Assembly (NCBI GenBank): GCA_965602805.1 | Contig: CBFCZK010000006.1 | Location: 83,452-147,451, forward strand | Length of the DNA: 64,000 nt | Origin: Thiomicrorhabdus sp965602805 | GTDB lineage: Bacteria; Pseudomonadota; Gammaproteobacteria; Thiomicrospirales; Thiomicrospiraceae | Direction: 5' to 3' | In this document: positions 53,906 to 62,594 of the stretch, one piece after another | Position numbering within the stretch: the first letter of the stretch is position 1 | Layout: every line of letters starts with the position of its first letter | Position numbers and translations under genes: made by a program | The notes under the pieces: model-generated | What the model was told of the DNA's origin: nothing | The model's input: only the letters and a program-made list of their open reading frames with translations | The model's database searches: none

Positions 53906-54156
53906 AATCTAAACACTGTTCACCACGAAGACACGAAGAAACCCTTTTTTAAGTTCGAAAATACGTCATGAAAAATTTATTATTGGCTAAACAACTCAAT
54001 CTAAACACTGTTAACCACGAAGACGCGAAGTCACGAAGAAAACCTTTTTAGGATTGAAAAACACTTCATGCAAAATTCATATCGGCTAAACAAGTTAACT
54101 TAATCAAAACTCTTTTCACCCTTCGTGTCTTCGCGTCTTCGTGGTTCAAAGGTTTT
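53906..54156. repeat. Tandem 92-bp duplication plus inverted CACGAAG arm
   Basis: Two direct repeats of about 92 bp (53906-53997 and 53998 to about 54096) each begin AATCTAAACACTGTT, carry an ACCACGAAG-ACACGAAG block and end near GGCTAAACAA. At 54120-54147 the same block returns inverted (CTTCGTGTCTTCGCGTCTTC). This fills the gap 53879-54177 between the malQ and GH57 genes. Confidence 0.75.
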
Positions 54157-54177
54157 AAGCTACAACTCAAAAACCAT

Positions 54178-55896
54178 TTAATTACGGCGCATCGTTCCGG
54201 CGTTTTCCATATCACCGCCCCCTTGAGAGATTGGATTTTCTAAACTCTCTGGCGTAGGCTGGCCCAACATCTGATAGAGACGTTTTAAATGTCGGCGATA
54301 CAACTGATCAAAATCTTTCACACTGTCTGACGGATTGTAGCCGCCAAACCACCAGAACCAATCTGAACCTTCGCAAATGGCTAATTGCTCCGTCGCTTGC
54401 TGAATTTCTATTGCTGACAATTTATCCGAAGCCAAGACCAAATCAAAAGCCTGCTTGGCTTCTACCAAGAGATCCCAACCATTGTTTTTATCTTCATCGC
54501 CAATCCAGGTTGAAAATGAACCATAAACCCAACTACCTGACTTCAATACAGGCAGATGGCGAACTTTGGCACCTTGCTGTAGGGCATCTGAAAAAGTGGT
54601 CATTTGTACTTGTGGATGCTCTGTTAACTTACAGTACATACTGCTTAAAAAGTGATTGGCGTTATCAGGGTAATATTCCCAAGCATTCTCGCCATCGAGT
54701 ATTACGCTGACCACATGTTCTTCGACATCATCACCTAAAAAGTTAGCAATATTTTGCATATGCTGTGCAAAATCTTTTGCAGCATCCTCAGCATTCCAAT
54801 CTTTGTATTGAAAGCCGACCATATCGGATAAACCGTCATCTCTAAAGAACATGGCGCAATTTTGTGAGGCGTGTTGTAACGGTTGATATAAAGCTTTCTT
54901 ACTATTTAAATCATGCTGATCTATATGCGAGGCTTCACAAGAATGACGCCAAACACCTTCACCAGAAGCAGTCCATTTAATAGCATACTCGTCTAGCAGG
55001 CCGACTGCCGCACTACTAACAGCCCCCTCTGACAGCCACACGCCTTGAGGACGTGTGCCAAAGTAGTGTTCATAGACTTCTAGCCCGTGTTGTATATGCC
55101 ATTTAGCACGTTCATAGCCATCGGGGTACTCTTCATACATCGGCACAGGTGCATCCGGCAAAGCATCGCGCATGCTTGCAAAATCGATTAACAATGGCAC
55201 GATAGGATGCCCATAAGGCGTCATGGAAATTTCAATTTGATCTGACTCCATTAACGCTCGATAACGCGGAATGATACTTGCCACGGCATCCGTCATGATT
55301 TCCATTAAACAGCGTTGATCGGCGGCATCAAAATGATTTTTCTTAGCCATTAATTGATTCACTCTCGGGTCGGTATGGCGCAAGCTCACCCCCATCCAAG
55401 CTAAATGATACCAAACTAACAGATCCGTAAAATACTGTGCATTCAAATAACTCACACAAATGCTATCGATACCCACCGGTGCATTGCTGCACTGAACCAT
55501 ATCCACCAATTCACGAAAGTGTGGAAAGATATTAATCATAGTCGGCGCATAAGCACGCTGGCAGGCCATGATAATCTCTTCTCGCAACTGAGTATCTTCT
55601 GGAATAGGCGTGACACCCGACACTAGATTCAACAAAGGATCTTGCATCGGTTCACCGGACACGAGCCAATTCTGCATCTGCTGGGTGTAGTCATCCAACT
55701 GTTCCAACAACACCGGTGCGAAATTCACAACCACCCTAGCTTCTGGACAGTTTTCCAAATGCCACGCCATGTCGGCATAATCTTTAATGGCATGCAAGTA
55801 AACCCAAGGCAAGCGATAGAGACCGTCAAGTCCATCTCGATAGTGCGGTTGGTGCATATGCCAACATAAAACGACTTTTATTTTTTTAGGATTCAT
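54178..55896 (-). CDS. Glycoside hydrolase family 57 alpha-glucan enzyme
   Basis: A 572-aa GH57 protein. VVLCWHMHQPHYRD is the HQP motif 1. RPQGVWLSEGAVSSAAVGLLDEY holds the likely catalytic Glu of motif 3, and VILDGENAWEYYP is the Asp/Glu motif near the end. GH57 includes alpha-amylases, amylopullulanases and branching enzymes. In this setting an alpha-amylase/4-alpha-glucanotransferase acting on glycogen is the best guess. There is no signal peptide, so it is cytosolic. Confidence 0.85.
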   Translation of the reverse strand: MNPKKIKVVLCWHMHQPHYRDGLDGLYRLPWVYLHAIKDYADMAWHLENCPEARVVVNFAPVLLEQLDDYTQQMQNWLVSGEPMQDPLLNLVSGVTPIPEDTQLREEIIMACQRAYAPTMINIFPHFRELVDMVQCSNAPVGIDSICVSYLNAQYFTDLLVWYHLAWMGVSLRHTDPRVNQLMAKKNHFDAADQRCLMEIMTDAVASIIPRYRALMESDQIEISMTPYGHPIVPLLIDFASMRDALPDAPVPMYEEYPDGYERAKWHIQHGLEVYEHYFGTRPQGVWLSEGAVSSAAVGLLDEYAIKWTASGEGVWRHSCEASHIDQHDLNSKKALYQPLQHASQNCAMFFRDDGLSDMVGFQYKDWNAEDAAKDFAQHMQNIANFLGDDVEEHVVSVILDGENAWEYYPDNANHFLSSMYCKLTEHPQVQMTTFSDALQQGAKVRHLPVLKSGSWVYGSFSTWIGDEDKNNGWDLLVEAKQAFDLVLASDKLSAIEIQQATEQLAICEGSDWFWWFGGYNPSDSVKDFDQLYRRHLKRLYQMLGQPTPESLENPISQGGGDMENAGTMRRN

Positions 55897-55926
55897 GAGT
55901 ACCGTTCTATTTTTTAATTATTTGTT

Positions 55927-55942
55927 GAGACCTTTGCACGAG
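55927..55942. repeat. Solo copy of MITE terminal repeat
   Basis: GAGACCTTTGCACGAG, identical to both ends of the MITE at 21833-21991, without a partner. It is located between glgC and the GH57 gene. Confidence 0.75.
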
Positions 55943-55947
55943 TCAAT

Positions 55948-57216
55948 TTATCGCAAAGTGTGTAACTTTTGCCCCATCATTTCAGGGGTGACTAAAATAA
56001 TGCCACTCTCAGGTTCGACATAAAAACGTTTTGCATCTTCGACCGAATTTTCGCCAATAATCGTTCCTTCAGGAATAATGGTGCCTTTATCTATGATGAC
56101 ATTTTGAATACGGCAGTTACGACCCACCTCTACTCTTGGTAACAGCACAGAATCTTTAATTAAAGAGAAGCTATGGACGCGAGAACCACTGCCAATCACC
56201 GAACGTTTAATACGCGCTCCAGAGATAATACAACCGCCAGCAACCAGTGAGTCAATCGCCGTACCACGCCGACCTTCATCATCAAAGGTAAATTTAGCAG
56301 GTGCCATTTGTGCTTGATAGGTCCAGATTGGCCAATCACGATCGTATAAATTCAATTCAGGATCTATCGAGCACAGATCCAAATTAGCTTTCCAAAATGA
56401 TTCAAGCGTTCCCACATCTCGCCAATAGACAGGTGCTTCTATTTCATCTACAAACGGGAACGCTTGAACTTTCCAATCCTCAATAATTGAAGGAATAATG
56501 TCTTTACCAAAATCTCGAGTTGAGTTGGGATTGTCGCGATCTTCAATCAATTTCTGAAATAAGAATTCCGTCGAGAAAATATAAATCCCCATCGATGCCA
56601 GTGCCTTATCGGGCTTACCCGGCATGGCATCCGGATCATCTGGCTTTTCGGTAAACTTAGTAATTTTAAACGTTTCATCAACCGACATAACTCCGAAACC
56701 ACGTGCTTCCATACGCGGTACTTCAATGCAACCGATTGTCACGTCGGCACCAGAATTAGCGTGTTGCACCAGCATTTTGCTGTAATCCATCGAGTAGATA
56801 TGATCACCGCCTAACACCATGACATACTCTGGGGTGTGGCGGCGCATAATATCTAGATTTTGATAGAGCGCATCGGCGGTGCCTAAATACCAATCCTTGT
56901 CCACACGTTGCTGGGCAGGCATGATTTCAACAAACTCTCCCACCTCATAACGCATAAAACTCCAGGCTCGTTGGATATGGCGAATCAAAGAGTGTGATTT
57001 ATATTGAGTTAACACCCCAATCTTACGAATACCTGAATTGACACAGTTAGATAATACAAAATCGATAATGCGATATTTACCACCAAACGGCACGGCAGGT
57101 TTAGCGCGCCAACGCGTTAAATCTTTGAGACGACTCCCCTCTCCACCCGCTAATACCAAAGCCAAGGTTTTGCGCGTCAATTCCGTTGCCGACTTTGTCT
57201 CACAATAGTATTTCAT
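55948..57216 (-). CDS. glgC: Glucose-1-phosphate adenylyltransferase
   Basis: A 422-aa ADP-glucose pyrophosphorylase. ALVLAGGEGSRLKDLTRWRAKPAVPFGGKYRIIDF contains the nucleotide loop and allosteric Arg/Lys positions. EFVEIMPAQQR, GDHIYSMDY and FTEKPDDPDAMPG follow, and a left-handed beta-helix domain closes the protein. It is the committed and usually regulated step of glycogen synthesis. It is encoded after glk and before the GH57 gene. Confidence 0.96.
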   Translation of the reverse strand: MKYYCETKSATELTRKTLALVLAGGEGSRLKDLTRWRAKPAVPFGGKYRIIDFVLSNCVNSGIRKIGVLTQYKSHSLIRHIQRAWSFMRYEVGEFVEIMPAQQRVDKDWYLGTADALYQNLDIMRRHTPEYVMVLGGDHIYSMDYSKMLVQHANSGADVTIGCIEVPRMEARGFGVMSVDETFKITKFTEKPDDPDAMPGKPDKALASMGIYIFSTEFLFQKLIEDRDNPNSTRDFGKDIIPSIIEDWKVQAFPFVDEIEAPVYWRDVGTLESFWKANLDLCSIDPELNLYDRDWPIWTYQAQMAPAKFTFDDEGRRGTAIDSLVAGGCIISGARIKRSVIGSGSRVHSFSLIKDSVLLPRVEVGRNCRIQNVIIDKGTIIPEGTIIGENSVEDAKRFYVEPESGIILVTPEMMGQKLHTLR

Positions 57217-57340
57217 TCAGTCATCCTCTTTGATCCCTGCTTATCATTGCGGGTAAATTTTATGTACATCATTCTGTCGTTAACGACTCTACTAATAATT
57301 CTGATTTGGATTGTTAATGTTTTGTGACGTGACGTTTTGT

Positions 57341-58573
57341 CTAACGGTGCTTTTCAAGCATTCTATTTTGCTGCATTGCCCCTTTCAAACCCAGGCTCTC
57401 ATCCGTGACTAAAAAAACAGGCATCGTCGCAACCACTTTAGACATCCGTCCCTTTTCTAAAAAAGCCGCTTTAAAATAGGGTTTTTCCATCCAAGTCTGA
57501 ATTTTTGCAGCAATGCCACCAGCAAGGTAAATCCCCTGAGGGGCATGCCAAATAAGTGCAACTGCACCAACAAAAGCACCATAAATCGTTACAAATTCAA
57601 TTAAGGCTTTAATCGCGTTCGGGTCTCCCTGTTCTGCTGCTTCGGTCACCTGCGCAGCCGTTAAGCCCTTATTCCCTAAAGAAACTAAGGGAGACCCTAT
57701 ACTATCAGCAAAAATCACACCCGAATGTATATTTTGCGTATTCTTAAAGGTGTTTTTTTTAAGATCGGCTGAAACGCCAGAACCTTTGACTGCAACGATT
57801 GATGAATAAGTCGTAGGACATTCAAAAGTTTTAAAGAAGAGATAGAGTGTTTCCAAACCCGGACCTGAAAGAACTCTCTCATAAGAGATGTGTGGCCACT
57901 GCTGCCAAAGCCAGCTTTGTAGCAACTGTTGGGTCTCTGAAATGGGTGCAAAGTCAAAATGGCCACCTTCCGAACTTACTGGGGCATAATGACTGCCATC
58001 ATAAAAGATAGGCGCAACTCCTAGCCCTGTCCCTGCACCAATCACTAAACGATTTCCTGCACCACTAGTCTGCTCTTGTGGTCTATAGAGCGGAATCGAT
58101 TCATCAACGGTAAGCGTTTCAATACCAGACGCGGCTGCATAAAAATCATTCACAAAATGAACCTTCTCAATAGAACAGGCCTGCTCTATTTTTTGCGCAT
58201 CAACGACCCAAGGTAAATTAGTCAGTTGCACCAGCCGACCATTGACCGGACCGGGTAATCCAAAGCATGCTGATTGAATTTCTAGAAAACCGTCACCAGA
58301 AGTTAGGGCAACAATATCCGCGAGATTCAAAGCAGATAAGTTGTCGGCGGAAAGCGCCTGAGAAAGAAAGCTATTGAGAATTGATTCTAAAGAATCAAAA
58401 TTGGCACAAGGATAGCTCTGTTTTGCGAGTTGAATGGTTTGATTTGCAGTGGGTGCGGAAGAGGATGTGTGCGAGGGAGCTGAAGCAGCTAAGTCAGCTT
58501 CCGGTTCTGGCATTGTGTAAATTAGTTGAAGAAGTGCTTTCGTGCCTCCAATATCACCTGCCAGAAATAACAT
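57341..58573 (-). CDS. glk: Glucokinase with two insertions
   Basis: A 410-aa ROK-independent (Glk family) glucokinase, about 90 residues longer than E. coli Glk. LFLAGDIGGTKALLQL is the ATP phosphate loop. SACFGLPGPVNGRLVQLTNLPWVVDA, VNDFYAAASGI, GAGTGLGVAPIF and SSEGGHFDFAP follow the family order. A low-complexity Ala/Ser/Thr insert occupies about residues 25-50 and another lies near 265-285. It makes glucose-6-P from glucose freed in glycogen breakdown. It is upstream of glgC. Confidence 0.88.
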   Translation of the reverse strand: MLFLAGDIGGTKALLQLIYTMPEPEADLAASAPSHTSSSAPTANQTIQLAKQSYPCANFDSLESILNSFLSQALSADNLSALNLADIVALTSGDGFLEIQSACFGLPGPVNGRLVQLTNLPWVVDAQKIEQACSIEKVHFVNDFYAAASGIETLTVDESIPLYRPQEQTSGAGNRLVIGAGTGLGVAPIFYDGSHYAPVSSEGGHFDFAPISETQQLLQSWLWQQWPHISYERVLSGPGLETLYLFFKTFECPTTYSSIVAVKGSGVSADLKKNTFKNTQNIHSGVIFADSIGSPLVSLGNKGLTAAQVTEAAEQGDPNAIKALIEFVTIYGAFVGAVALIWHAPQGIYLAGGIAAKIQTWMEKPYFKAAFLEKGRMSKVVATMPVFLVTDESLGLKGAMQQNRMLEKHR

Positions 58574-58628
58574 TTACTGCTCCCTGCAAACTTGCTGAAA
58601 TGTAGTGCGCCGATAACCGACCTCAAAT

Positions 58629-59201
58629 TCATTCATCTGTTTCATAGACGGAATCTAACCCCTCACAAATCAAATGACTGATAAAACTGTGTGCTTCTTG
58701 AGCGCGCGCTGTCTCTTGGGAATCGATCTGAAAACAGACATCGGCCAACGCACTCAATTGACTCGATTTTTGCCCGGTCATCGCCACGGTAAAACAGCCC
58801 ATTTTTTTAGCGATTGCAATCGCCTTAATAACATTCGGACTATTACCCGAGGTCGACATGGCAATTACCACATCCTCAGCGCGACCTAAACCTTCAATTT
58901 GGCGAGAAAAGACCGTGTCGAAATGAAAGTCATTACTGTGTGCGGTTAAAATAGAGGAGTCGGTGGTTAACGCCAGCGATGCAATCGGCTTTCTGTTTTT
59001 AACATAACGTACCATCAACTCCGCTGCCATATGCTGAGCATCCGCCGCACTGCCGCCATTTCCCAACCAGATAACCTTACCGCCACGGGAAACCGACTCC
59101 AGAATTTGTTCGACCACCGTAATAACTTTATCAGATTGCTTTATAACCGATTCAATGGCTTTTTGATGCTCCGCGATGGCATGTGCAAACTCTATTTTCA
59201 T
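58629..59201 (-). CDS. gmhA: Sedoheptulose-7-phosphate isomerase
   Basis: A 190-aa single SIS-domain protein. IWLGNGGSAADAQHMAAELMVRY is the GmhA hallmark; AMSTSGNSPNVIKA and the C-terminal AQEAHSFISHLICEGLDS complete the active site. It makes D-glycero-manno-heptose-7-P for LPS core. It overlaps hldE by 4 bp. Confidence 0.95.
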   Translation of the reverse strand: MKIEFAHAIAEHQKAIESVIKQSDKVITVVEQILESVSRGGKVIWLGNGGSAADAQHMAAELMVRYVKNRKPIASLALTTDSSILTAHSNDFHFDTVFSRQIEGLGRAEDVVIAMSTSGNSPNVIKAIAIAKKMGCFTVAMTGQKSSQLSALADVCFQIDSQETARAQEAHSFISHLICEGLDSVYETDE

Positions 59202-60688
59202 TTGGAATTCTCTGGCTGAGTTTCATGTATTTGCTCGGATTCAATCATTTCTGACTCCTGGATTTTATTCACCAGGCCTGTTGTCGAGTAGCCATCCCAA
59301 AAAGAGAGCACTTCAACTTGTCCGCCATTATCCCAAACACACTTTGAACCAGCGATTTCAGAAGGCTGGTAATCCCCGCCTTTCACTAAGACGTCAGGTT
59401 TTATTTTACAGATTAAACGCTCAGGCGTCTCTTCATTAAAGGGCACGACCCAATCAACGCAGCTCAGAGCAGAGAGTAATTCCATGCGACCTTCTAAACC
59501 AACGATTGGACGAGTTGGCCCTTTCAGTATTTGTACTGATTCATCTGAATTAACCGCCACAATCAAACGCTCACCCAATTTAGCGGCTTCATTCAAATAA
59601 CGCACATGACCGCTGTGCAGTAGATCAAAACAGCCATTAGTAATCACAACACGTTCACCATTTTGTTGCGCCAACTGAACCAATTCAAGCAATTCATCTT
59701 CATTCATCGCCACATACCCCTTATGGCGCATGGAAGCCTTAATGACTTCATCTAACTCTGCTTTAGAAACCGTAGATGTCCCCACCTTGCGCACCACTAC
59801 ACTGGCGGCTTGATTCGCCAAATGTACCGCGTTTTGCAAGGTCATGCCACTGGCAAATCCAGTCGCTAATGCCGCCATTACCGTATCGCCCGCACCTGTC
59901 ACATCAAACACTTCCTGGGCTTGAGATTGCAACAAGTAAGGCGCGTCACTGCTTGTGACCAAAGCCATACCATGCTCGCTCCGCGTCACCAATAAAGCTT
60001 CTAATTGCAGCTCTTTGATCAATGCTTCCGCTTTCAACACTAAAACTTCAGTTTCTGATGCTTCTCCAACAATCGATTCAAACTCACTCTGATTCGGTTT
60101 AATCAAAGTCGCGCCTTGATAGCGGCTAAAATCCAAGCCTTTTGGATCGACTAAAACTGGCACTTTCACGGCTATGGCGGCAGCAATCATCTGCTCGACA
60201 AACTGCAACGCGCCTTTAGCATAATCCGAAATGACCAGCAGATCGTATTTTGCGACCTGTTCTTTCAGTTTCTCCACCAACTCTAAAGCAGGCTGTTCAG
60301 GCACAGGATTTTCAAAATCCATACGAATCAACTGCTGATGATGACTTAAAACACGCAATTTACAAATCGTACCACTGTCTGATAAAACCCAGTTGTAACT
60401 CACGCCAGCTTGCGTCATTAGCTGACTTAGCTGTTGACCATGTGTATCCATCTGACCGGAAGCATCTTTACCAACAATGCCTAAAAGGTGTGCGGTTGCG
60501 CCTAAGGCAGCAATATTCAGCGCGACATTGGCAGCACCACCCGCGCGTACCTCTTCAGCGGCAACTTTAACCACTGGTACAGGCGCCTCAGGCGAAATAC
60601 GACCGGCACGGCCCGTCCAATATTGGTCTAACATTACATCGCCAACCACCAAAATGTTCGCGTGAGAAAAATCGTGCATAGGATTCAT
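59198..60688 (-). CDS. hldE: Bifunctional heptose kinase / adenylyltransferase
   Basis: A protein of about 496 aa with two domains. The N-terminal ribokinase-like kinase has VVGDVMLDQYWTGRAGRISPEAPVPVV and DVTGAGDTVMAAL. The C-terminal nucleotidyltransferase begins VITNGCFDLLHSGHVRYLNEAAKLG. The frame opens at TTG 60694; the ATG at 60688 is preferred. It performs the kinase and ADP-transfer steps either side of the GmhB phosphatase step. A one-mismatch palindrome is at 59271. Confidence 0.95.
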   Translation of the reverse strand: MNPMHDFSHANILVVGDVMLDQYWTGRAGRISPEAPVPVVKVAAEEVRAGGAANVALNIAALGATAHLLGIVGKDASGQMDTHGQQLSQLMTQAGVSYNWVLSDSGTICKLRVLSHHQQLIRMDFENPVPEQPALELVEKLKEQVAKYDLLVISDYAKGALQFVEQMIAAAIAVKVPVLVDPKGLDFSRYQGATLIKPNQSEFESIVGEASETEVLVLKAEALIKELQLEALLVTRSEHGMALVTSSDAPYLLQSQAQEVFDVTGAGDTVMAALATGFASGMTLQNAVHLANQAASVVVRKVGTSTVSKAELDEVIKASMRHKGYVAMNEDELLELVQLAQQNGERVVITNGCFDLLHSGHVRYLNEAAKLGERLIVAVNSDESVQILKGPTRPIVGLEGRMELLSALSCVDWVVPFNEETPERLICKIKPDVLVKGGDYQPSEIAGSKCVWDNGGQVEVLSFWDGYSTTGLVNKIQESEMIESEQIHETQPENSK

Positions 60689-60747
60689 TACCAAAGGGTT
60701 TTAATATCGATTAAAATAATGACCTTAGTTTATCAGGATTCATTAAC

Positions 60748-61407
60748 ATGCACAGTTCCAAAACCTTATTTTCTGGCCTATTAACGGGCTTATTTACTGT
60801 GAGCCTACTGTTTTCGAGCCAAACACAAGCCAAACAAGAGAACAATGACCTGATGTCATTTGCGATTCTAGGCGCAATCGGTTCTTTAGGGCTGGCCTGC
60901 TACGAAGGTAAAGCACCCTGCTCGCTTTCCCCTGGTGTGGATACAGACAAACTCACCTTTAGCTTAGATGCAGGCGCTGATCGTACAACGGATCATCTAC
61001 GTTTAGGTCTCGGTGCTGATTGGAAGGAAGCCGTTTTTGAAACAGAGTCTTGGGAAGTTGTCGGCCGTTTAGAAGGCAGTTTACACAGCTGGTCATCAAC
61101 CCTAAGCAATCCTGATAATGAATCTGGTTACATTATCGGAATAACTCCGGTTTTCCATTACCAGCCTAAAAACTATACCTATACACCTTTTATAGAAATG
61201 GGTGGCGGTCCGCATTTATTAAGCGACATCACTATCGAAAACGAGTACAAATCTACCCAGTTTCAGTTTGGGAGTATTTTTGGCTTAGGGGTTAAAAACC
61301 GAGATTTCGAAATCAGTTATCGTTACCTGCATATCTCCAACGCGGGTATTGAGATGCCAAATCCTGGCACGGATTTCCATAACATTCATGCCGGTTATCA
61401 TTTTTAA
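60748..61407 (+). CDS. pagL: PagL-like lipid A 3-O-deacylase
   Basis: A 219-aa outer-membrane protein. The signal peptide runs to about residue 29 (SLLFSSQTQA), followed by a beta-barrel of about 150 residues. The C-terminus YRYLHISNAGIEMPNPGTD carries the PagL His-x-Ser-Asn-Ala signature. The catalytic acid, Glu in P. aeruginosa PagL at Ser+12, appears to be Asp here. The protein ends in an aromatic (GYHF), as barrels do. It would remove the 3-linked acyl chain of lipid A. It is divergent from hldE. Confidence 0.8.
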   Translation: MHSSKTLFSGLLTGLFTVSLLFSSQTQAKQENNDLMSFAILGAIGSLGLACYEGKAPCSLSPGVDTDKLTFSLDAGADRTTDHLRLGLGADWKEAVFETESWEVVGRLEGSLHSWSSTLSNPDNESGYIIGITPVFHYQPKNYTYTPFIEMGGGPHLLSDITIENEYKSTQFQFGSIFGLGVKNRDFEISYRYLHISNAGIEMPNPGTDFHNIHAGYHF

Positions 61408-61454
61408 ACCCGTTTTATTTACCAGATATCTAAGCCAACCCTAAAGAGAATTTT

Positions 61455-62396
61455 ATGCCACAAGATTACCAAGCCATCGCCAAACAAGTTTTTGACATAG
61501 AAGCGGAAGCGGTTTTAAACTTGAAAAACCAACTCGATGAGGATTTTAATGGCAGCATCGAAGCCATTATTAATACCCAAGGTCGTGTCGTCATCTGTGG
61601 CATGGGAAAATCAGGACTCATCGGTAAAAAAATCATGGCGACCTTTGCCAGCACAGGAACGCCTTGTTTCTTTATGCACCCTGGTGAAGCCTTTCATGGT
61701 GACCTCGGCATGGTTTCTCCAAATGATGTGTTTTTAGCATTGTCTAATTCGGGCGAAACTGAAGAAGTCATTCGCTTACTGCCGTTTTTAAAAGACAATG
61801 GCAATATCGTTATTTCCATGACCGGTAAGCCAGAATCAACCCTCTCTAAAAATGCGGACTTTCATCTGAACATCGCCGTTCCTCAAGAAGCTTGCCCACA
61901 TCAGTTAGCACCGACCTCTTCGACCACCGCCACGTTGGTGATGGGCGATGCGCTAGCGGTCGCCTTAATGGAAGCGCGTGATTTTCAACCGCATGAGTTT
62001 GCGCGCTTCCATCCTGGCGGTAGCTTAGGTAGAAAACTTCTGACCCGCGTTAAACATGAGATGAAAAGCAAAAACCTACCGCTAATCAAGACATCTGCCC
62101 CCATGAAAGATGTTATTCACACTATGAACGACGGCCGCTTGGGGCTGTGTATTGTCGATAGCGGTAAAGGCATTATCACCGACGGTGATTTACGTCGCCA
62201 TATGGAGCTGGATGGTGGCAACTTCATGAACCTAACCGCTGGTGACATCATGCAAGCCAATCCTAAAATGATTTCCTGCGAAGCCCGCTTAAATGAAGCT
62301 GAAGAACTGATGAACACGCATAAAATCACATCTCTATTAGTGGAAGAAGATGGCCAAGCCGTGGGTGTTATTCAGATTTACGATTTGAATGGGTAA
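61455..62396 (+). CDS. kdsD: Arabinose-5-phosphate isomerase
   Basis: A 313-aa protein. The SIS domain (VVICGMGKSGLIGKKIMATFASTGTPCFF, ALSNSGETEEVI, FARFHPGGSLGRKLL) is followed by two CBS domains (about residues 205-313). It makes D-arabinose-5-P for Kdo synthesis. It stands about 200 bp before waaA, separated by an inverted CACGAAG repeat pair. Confidence 0.95.
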   Translation: MPQDYQAIAKQVFDIEAEAVLNLKNQLDEDFNGSIEAIINTQGRVVICGMGKSGLIGKKIMATFASTGTPCFFMHPGEAFHGDLGMVSPNDVFLALSNSGETEEVIRLLPFLKDNGNIVISMTGKPESTLSKNADFHLNIAVPQEACPHQLAPTSSTTATLVMGDALAVALMEARDFQPHEFARFHPGGSLGRKLLTRVKHEMKSKNLPLIKTSAPMKDVIHTMNDGRLGLCIVDSGKGIITDGDLRRHMELDGGNFMNLTAGDIMQANPKMISCEARLNEAEELMNTHKITSLLVEEDGQAVGVIQIYDLNG

Positions 62397-62404
62397 AAGA
62401 CATT

Positions 62405-62569
62405 TAACCACGAAGGCACGAAGACACGAAGTAAGAGAAAGAGTAAAAGAAAGGCTACAAAAAAGATGACCCTACGCTCACATGGTTTTGTAAAGCCGCA
62501 GGACATGCCAGGCCTGGTCGATTTTAATCTTATTATTTTAAACCTTCGTGTCTTCGTGACTTCGTGGTT
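62405..62569. repeat. Inverted pair of CACGAAG repeat arms (165 bp)
   Basis: The left arm 62405-62431 carries ACCACGAAG-GCACGAAG-ACACGAAG and the right arm 62543-62569 is its near complement. A one-mismatch palindrome copy (GCCAGGCCTGGT, 62507-62518) lies inside. It fills most of the kdsD-waaA gap. Confidence 0.75.
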
Positions 62570-62594
62570 CAAACCAAACTCCTAAGAAGAATGA

